NCBI GenBank assembly: GCA_002343335.1
Contig: DDSI01000146.1
Coordinates: forward strand, 1 to 5,505
Direction of reading: 5' to 3'
Length of the DNA: 5,505 nucleotides
Origin: Bacteriovoracaceae bacterium UBA2394
GTDB lineage: Bacteria; Bdellovibrionota; UBA2394
Below the pieces are notes generated by a model. It did no database searches and was not told the origin of the DNA. It saw only the letters and a list, made by a program, of their open reading frames with translations. This document shows, in pieces, positions 4,183 to 5,505 of the stretch (position 1 is the stretch's first letter; every line of letters begins with the position of its first letter). The position numbers and the translations under genes are program-made.

Positions 4183-5505
4183 AAGAAATACCGACAAGGG
4201 GATCGTAGGAAATATTTATAAGGGCAAAGTGGTTCGGGTGCTTCCCGGAATGCAAGCCGCCTTTGTCGACATCGGGCATGAACGCGCCGCCTTTCTCTAC
4301 GCGGGCGATTTTTATAAATCCAAACATAATACGGTCGATGATATTGACGAGGATGATTTAGAGGACGGTGAGGGTCCTTCGGAGCCCTATCAGAATCGCC
4401 GTCGTCGCCGTGGCTATGAGGAAGTTCCCCCCATTGCGGAGCTTGTCCGCGAGGGCCAGGATATTTTAGTTCAGGTGGCCAAAGGACCCATTGGAACCAA
4501 GGGGGCCCGTCTTACGTGCCATCTCTCTCTGCCCGGACGCAATTTGGTATTCATGCCCACGCTGCGCCACAACGGGGTGTCTCGAAAAATTGAAAGTTTT
4601 GATCAACGCCGCAAATTGAAGAAAATTATTGATCAATTCCGCTCCAAAGAGGGGGGATTTATCGTTCGAACGGCTGCCTCAGGAAGCACCTCGGAACGAC
4701 AGATTAAAGCGGATGTCGACTACCTTTTAAATCTTTGGAAAAAAATTGGACGTAAATTTCAAACCTCTGGGGCTCCTACGCTTTTGCATTACGACTTGGA
4801 CCTCACGACTCGAGTGATTCGAGATTTCTTAGAAGATGACATTGATCGAATGGTGGTGGATTCCTCCGGCGAACATCGTAGAATTTTGCGTTTCATTCGA
4901 AATTTTAATCCTGCACTTCGTGACAAAGTGGAGCTGTACGACGAAGCCACTCCCCTTTTCGATCGCTACCATGTGGAGCAGGAAATTCAGCGAGCTCTTG
5001 GCAAGCGAGTTTGGTTAAAGAGCGGCGGCTATCTCATTATTGAGACTACAGAAGCGCTCACTTCCATCGACGTGAACACGGGTCGCTTCGTAGGAAAGAA
5101 AACTCTTGAAGAAACAATACTCCGTACCAACTTGGAAGCGGCTGAGGAAATTGTAAAACAACTTCGACTTCGCAACATTGGCGGAATCATCATCATCGAT
5201 TTTATCGATATGGAAAAAGATTCCTCCAAGGAACAAGTCTACCGATTCTTGGATGGCCTACTTCGAGAGGATAAATCGAAAACCACTATTTTGAAGATTT
5301 CAAATCTCGGTCTGGTCGAAATGACTCGAAAGCGTTCCCGCGAAAGTGTTTTGCGCTATCTGACTGAACAATGTCCCACGTGTGAGGGCAAAGGCTTCGT
5401 GAAAAGTAAAGTTGCCCTCGCGCATCAGGTGCTGCGTGAAATTCGTCGTGAGTTGCCGGTGTCGGAAGGTGACCACCTCTACGTGAGTATGCATCCCGAA
5501 ATTTA
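4094..5505 (+). CDS. rng: Ribonuclease E/G family endoribonuclease, 5' part
   Basis: This is a single-strand-specific endoribonuclease acting in rRNA maturation and mRNA decay. The start is GTG 4094: the protein then begins (M)SKEILINASAQETRIALL, the family N-terminus, and GAAGG lies 11 nt upstream. The first 470 residues are present and the frame runs off the window. The S1 RNA-binding region is at about 36-145, with GIVGNIYKGKVVRVLPGMQAAFVDIG split at 36-48 and 49-61. An insert rich in Asp and Glu and then Arg lies at 82-110. GTKGARLT (134-141) and LVFMP (151-155) follow. The DNase I-like catalytic part has SIDVNTG with Asp326 and IIDFIDM with Asp369, which bind the catalytic Mg; their spacing of 43 equals that of E. 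coli RNase E Asp303 and Asp346. The Zn-link CPTC is at Cys427 and Cys430, again with the E. coli spacing. Because the C-terminal part is missing, RNase G and a full RNase E with a scaffold tail cannot be told apart; the gene symbol is provisional. Confidence 0.95.
   Translation, partial: MSKEILINASAQETRIALLQDKKVVEFFFERNTDKGIVGNIYKGKVVRVLPGMQAAFVDIGHERAAFLYAGDFYKSKHNTVDDIDEDDLEDGEGPSEPYQNRRRRRGYEEVPPIAELVREGQDILVQVAKGPIGTKGARLTCHLSLPGRNLVFMPTLRHNGVSRKIESFDQRRKLKKIIDQFRSKEGGFIVRTAASGSTSERQIKADVDYLLNLWKKIGRKFQTSGAPTLLHYDLDLTTRVIRDFLEDDIDRMVVDSSGEHRRILRFIRNFNPALRDKVELYDEATPLFDRYHVEQEIQRALGKRVWLKSGGYLIIETTEALTSIDVNTGRFVGKKTLEETILRTNLEAAEEIVKQLRLRNIGGIIIIDFIDMEKDSSKEQVYRFLDGLLREDKSKTTILKISNLGLVEMTRKRSRESVLRYLTEQCPTCEGKGFVKSKVALAHQVLREIRRELPVSEGDHLYVSMHPEI

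Noticed and set aside
1..5505. CRISPR arrays, tRNA or rRNA genes, IS elements, toxin-antitoxin or restriction systems
   Set aside because: I saw no regularly spaced repeats, tRNA-like folds, rRNA motifs, transposase motifs or defence-gene pairs on either strand.

Overview
The window is about 5.5 kb of bacterial chromosome that carries mostly housekeeping genes on the + strand: the 3' part of sucD (succinyl-CoA ligase alpha subunit), ndk, rlmN and the first 470 codons of an RNase E/G-family gene. Small secreted or membrane protein genes of unknown function lie between them. Base composition is mid-range, and two genes have Sec signal peptides. This fits a Gram-negative bacterium; the Bdellovibrionota/Oligoflexia (former deltaproteobacteria) are my best guess, but that is an impression rather than something the sequence proves.

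Layout. Positions 1-569 hold the sucD 3' part (start outside the window). Positions 577-1113 (- strand) encode a 178-aa Sec-exported protein that resembles the middle of flagellar rod/hook proteins (FlgG/FlgF/FlgE) without their terminal helices. Positions 1184-1241 are a second copy of the last 19 codons of sucD, stop included. Positions 1325-1858 encode a 177-aa secreted protein of unknown function. Positions 1900-1942 form a perfect 13-bp hairpin with a T-tract that ends directly at the ndk start codon. ndk (1943-2362) and rlmN (2371-3462) form a tight pair. Positions 3516-3812 encode a 98-aa one-helix membrane protein with a coiled coil. Positions 3813-4093 are a long leader with a doubtful ORF. 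The RNase E/G gene starts at a GTG (4094) and runs off the window.

The most interesting structure is at the end of sucD. A 48-bp direct repeat (512-559 and 1184-1231) brackets a 672-bp unit carrying the FlgG-like gene. Just past the identical core the two sucD tails differ at four bases, and all four are synonymous, so both encode the same C-terminus and stop. This is the footprint expected when a DNA unit inserts into the 3' end of a protein gene and brings its own replacement tail, as the e14 element does at icd in E. coli. No recombinase gene lies in the unit. It may be a minimal, passively mobilised or decayed integrative element, or the product of homology-assisted recombination with foreign DNA.

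How the genes relate: sucD belongs to the TCA cycle, Ndk to nucleotide balance, RlmN to rRNA/tRNA methylation, and RNase E/G to RNA processing and decay. Apart from the ndk-rlmN pair, I see no sign that they form one functional system.
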